Part shown: one piece after another, positions 7,987 through 9,561 of the stretch
Numbering within the stretch: the stretch's first letter is position 1
How the letters are laid out: every line of letters starts with the position of its first letter
Source: Deltaproteobacteria bacterium
GTDB taxonomy: Bacteria > Desulfobacterota > Desulfobacteria > Desulfobacterales > ETH-SRB1
Reading direction: 5' to 3'
DNA: 9,561 nt
NCBI GenBank assembly: GCA_030262795.1
Contig: JAJSZO010000010.1
Location: forward strand, 13,812 to 23,372
The notes under the pieces: model-generated
Seen by the model: only the letters and a program-made list of their open reading frames with translations
Told to the model about the DNA's origin: nothing
The model's database searches: none
Made by a program: the position numbers and the translations under genes

Positions 7987-8007
7987 AACATCCAACATCG
8001 AACGTCG
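7987..8007. repeat. Three tandem 7-bp near-repeats after the ATPase gene
   Basis: AACATCC, AACATCG and AACGTCG follow one another without a gap, starting 6 nt after the ATPase stop codon. They are followed by an AT-rich stretch containing ATATCGCTTCGCTAT. The pattern resembles short dispersed AACATCG-type repeats that I recall from intergenic regions of environmental bacterial genomes, but no search supports this. It may instead be debris at the left flank of the insertion sequence. Confidence 0.45.
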
Positions 8008-8157
8008 AATAATGATATCGCTTCGCTATTTAAATTATTTGAGTGTAACCAAAATGAAACATACCGTTAAAATTAATATTAAGCAATAAGATAAGATAGC
8101 TATAGACCTTCGATACTGTGTGTGCCATATTAATTTTCTAATAAATTAATCAATATT
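8008..8157. other. AT-rich stretch between the ATPase gene and the transposase gene
   Basis: I see no gene here on either strand. The left end of the ISKra4-family element should lie in this stretch. Its inverted repeat cannot be recognised because the right end of the element is beyond the window. Confidence 0.4.
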
Positions 8158-8162
8158 GGAGG
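8158..8162 (+). promoter_or_regulatory. Ribosome binding site of the transposase gene
   Basis: GGAGG lies 6 nt before the ATG at 8169. It supports that start for the original intact transposase. Confidence 0.7.
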
Positions 8163-8476
8163 ATTAAAATGGTACATGTTGTCAAAGACACCGTAGCTGA
8201 TCAAAGCAAATACTCATCTGATATTGAACAATGTTTGGATAATTGCAAAGAAAAGTTCAATCAAATATTGTTTGGTGTTCTCAACGAAGGAAATCAGGAT
8301 GCTCATAAAGTGGAAGCATCAATTTTCAAGCAATTGATGAAATTGGGGTTTATGTTAATGCAGTTGTACTTTTCTAGCAAAAATGAAGGTAATTATGGCA
8401 AAACGATAGAAACCGCGCAAGGAATTGCCAAAAAAGGCAGAACAAGTGTAAGATCATATTTTTCAATTTTTGGAAA

Positions 8477-8544
8477 GATGAAAGTGACTCGCTATCTTTA
8501 CCATATAGGCGATGAAAGTGACTCGCTATCTTTACCATATAGGC
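8477..8544 (+). repeat. Perfect 34-bp tandem duplication that shifts the transposase frame
   Basis: Positions 8477-8510 and 8511-8544 are identical. A further GATG at 8545-8548 repeats the first four bases of the unit, so the breakpoints share 4-bp microhomology, as expected of replication slippage. Because 34 is not a multiple of three, the first frame leaves the transposase sequence after GKMKVTRYLYHIGD and stops at 8622-8624. The correct frame resumes from the second copy. Confidence 0.95.
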
Positions 8545-9152
8545 GATGTAAGTTTTGCGCCTTTAGATATTGTATTAAATCTGCCGGTACGTTGTTACTC
8601 ATATTTTCTGTCCGAATTCGCTAATTTGCTGAATATTAACGGAGCTTATGAAAATGCATCCGAACTTTTAAAGAAGTTTTTTGGTGTAAAACTTTCGATT
8701 TCAGCTTCGGAAACTATTTCCAGTGAAAGCTCAGATCGTTATGAGGATTATTATGATCTAAAAAACAGCCTTCCAAAGCTGGAAAGCGAAGAAGATTATG
8801 TTGTAGTTAGCTTTGATGGCAAAGGCGTACCTATGATCAAGAAAGAAGCAGCGAAAATCGTAGCAAGACAAGGTAATGGAGAAAAAAAACAGAAGAAGAA
8901 AGAAGCGTTGGTGGGAGTTAAATATGATGTTAATGCTAATCTCCGAACTGCTAAAGAGGTTGCTACCAACCTGGTATATCCGGATAAAAAAGAAGATAAA
9001 AATGAAACCGGTAAACCGACAAAAGCCCAAAACATCAGATATATAGCCAGCGTTGAGAAAACCAAGAAAAAAGTGATGGAAGAAATCCATGAAGAAGTAA
9101 AAGATAAAAACTTCAACGATAAGCCATTGGTTTGTGTAATGGATGGAGCGTT

Positions 9153-9159
9153 GTATTTA
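9153..9159 (+). repeat. Left copy of the 7-bp target duplication (GTATTTA)
   Basis: GTATTTA directly precedes the left inverted repeat and is repeated exactly at 9296-9302 after the right one. Keeping a single copy rebuilds the transposase motif DGALYLW, which confirms the boundary. Confidence 0.88.
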
Positions 9160-9295
9160 CTCGACAGTCCTAAGTTTTCGTAACCCCTTGAAATTATTAA
9201 TGGCGACAAAATCAAAGCAAAATTTCAGAAACCAATGATTTCAATGGGTTGTGTGATTATGGTTCAGAAACTTTGGAGAACTTAGGACTGTAGAG
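9160..9295. mobile_element. 136-bp MITE-like non-autonomous element inserted in the transposase gene
   Basis: The left end CTCGACAGTCCTAAGTTTTC (9160-9179) and the reverse complement of the right end (9276-9295), CTCTACAGTCCTAAGTTCTC, match at 18 of 20 positions. GTATTTA flanks both sides. A second inner pair of inverted arms, AACCCCTTGAAATTATTAATGG (9182-9203) against 9232-9250, makes most of the element foldable into a long imperfect hairpin. It contains no significant open frame, so it must have been moved by a transposase encoded elsewhere. The interrupted host gene independently confirms its exact length. I cannot assign it to a parent IS family: the 7-bp target duplication and these end sequences are the clues. 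The ISKra4 element itself is not obviously the parent. Confidence 0.88.
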
Positions 9296-9302
9296 GTATT
9301 TA
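9296..9302 (+). repeat. Right copy of the 7-bp target duplication (GTATTTA)
   Basis: This is the exact copy of 9153-9159 on the right side of the inserted element. The transposase reading frame resumes at 9303 with the Trp of DGALYLW. Confidence 0.88.
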
Positions 9303-9561
9303 TGGGCTTTGTTTAAAGATGTTTTTAAAGACATAGAAAACAAAGTTCTTATTTTAGACATTATTCATGTTCTGGAATATATTTGGATTATTGCCCATAT
9401 AAAGCATAAAGAAGGAAGTGCTAAGAGCAAAAAATATGTATATAAAAGGCTATTGCTCATACTGCAAGGAAAGATCGCTTCATATATTATGGAGCTACAG
9501 AGAGAACTGTTGAGCAAAGAGTGGAAAAAAACTCAAAGTGATAAATTTTTAAAAGTAATAA

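Larger units (their letters stand above)
8169..9561 (+). pseudogene. ISKra4-family transposase, broken by a duplication and an insertion, right end cut off
   Basis: This was a DDE transposase of an ISKra4-family insertion sequence. It is now in three frames: 8169 to the duplication at 8477-8544, onward to a stop at 9181-9183, and 9303 to the window end. Removing one 34-bp duplicate and the 136-bp element plus one 7-bp target copy restores a single frame of 405 codons. The restored protein shows PLDIVLNLPVRCYSYFLSEF, the first catalytic Asp in VVSFDGKGVPM (codon 8815-8817), the second in VMDGALYLW (9142-9144) and the Glu in DIIHVLEYIW (9375-9377), followed by KEGSAKSKKYVYKRLL, all family hallmarks. 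The sequence between the lesions is otherwise undamaged, so inactivation looks recent. Roughly 100 C-terminal residues should lie beyond the window. As it stands the first piece encodes about 151 residues with no catalytic residue, so transposase activity is unlikely. Confidence 0.92.

Noticed and set aside
8512..9183. Open frame of 223 codons that could be called as an independent gene
   Set aside because: It starts inside the duplicated copy at the Met of MKVTRY and is the middle part of the ISKra4 transposase. Its last residues come from the inserted element.
8796..9215. Minus-strand open frames opposite the transposase gene
   Set aside because: They are low-complexity hydrophobic translations opposite lysine- and glutamate-rich coding sequence, typical of shadow frames.
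8169..9303. Programmed ribosomal frameshifting as the explanation for the split transposase
   Set aside because: The two breaks coincide exactly with a perfect 34-bp duplication and with a flanked 136-bp insertion. No slippery site is needed, and the ISKra4 family normally uses a single frame.
1..9561. CRISPR array, tRNA or rRNA genes, phage genes
   Set aside because: No regularly spaced repeats, cloverleaf-like segments or phage structural motifs were seen on either strand.

Overview
The window looks like a chromosomal segment of an AT-rich Gram-negative bacterium. It carries a lipopolysaccharide (LPS) core and Kdo gene cluster, followed by an accessory stretch with a nuclease-like ATPase gene and a decayed insertion sequence. 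WaaG, WaaP, WaaA and KdsB together mean a Kdo- and heptose-containing LPS. The gene mixture (enterobacterial-type WaaG/WaaP, a PD-(D/E)XK AAA-ATPase-like protein, an ISKra4-family transposase, short dispersed-looking repeats) would fit Desulfobacterota or a similar environmental lineage. That assignment is an inference from gene content and is not secure.

Positions 104-6089 hold six genes on the plus strand, tightly packed and probably one operon: waaG (LPS core glycosyltransferase) and waaP (heptose I kinase), overlapping by 7 nt; a polysaccharide pyruvyl transferase-family protein; waaA (Kdo transferase); kdsB (CMP-Kdo synthetase, GTG start); and a second GT4 glycosyltransferase overlapping kdsB by 8 nt. 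KdsB activates Kdo, WaaA attaches it to lipid A, WaaP phosphorylates the inner heptose and WaaG extends the core. The pyruvyl transferase and the last glycosyltransferase probably decorate or extend the core. Heptosyltransferases and the other Kdo synthesis genes are not in the window.

Positions 6193-7980 encode a stand-alone protein of about 595 residues with an N-terminal AAA-ATPase-like domain and a C-terminal PD-(D/E)XK nuclease-like domain. It has its own strong ribosome binding site and its cellular role is unknown. Directly after it lies a tract of three 7-bp near-repeats, then an apparently non-coding stretch.

Positions 8169-9561 are an ISKra4-family transposase gene broken in two places. 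A perfect 34-bp tandem duplication (8477-8544) shifts the frame once. A 136-bp MITE-like element (9160-9295), with about 20-bp terminal inverted repeats and a 7-bp target duplication (GTATTTA), shifts it again between the second catalytic Asp and the catalytic Glu. Removing one 34-bp copy, and the element plus one target copy, gives a single open frame of 405 codons with all three DDE residues, running off the window end. The small element is the most interesting object here: an apparently unnamed non-autonomous element whose boundaries are fixed by the gene it interrupts.
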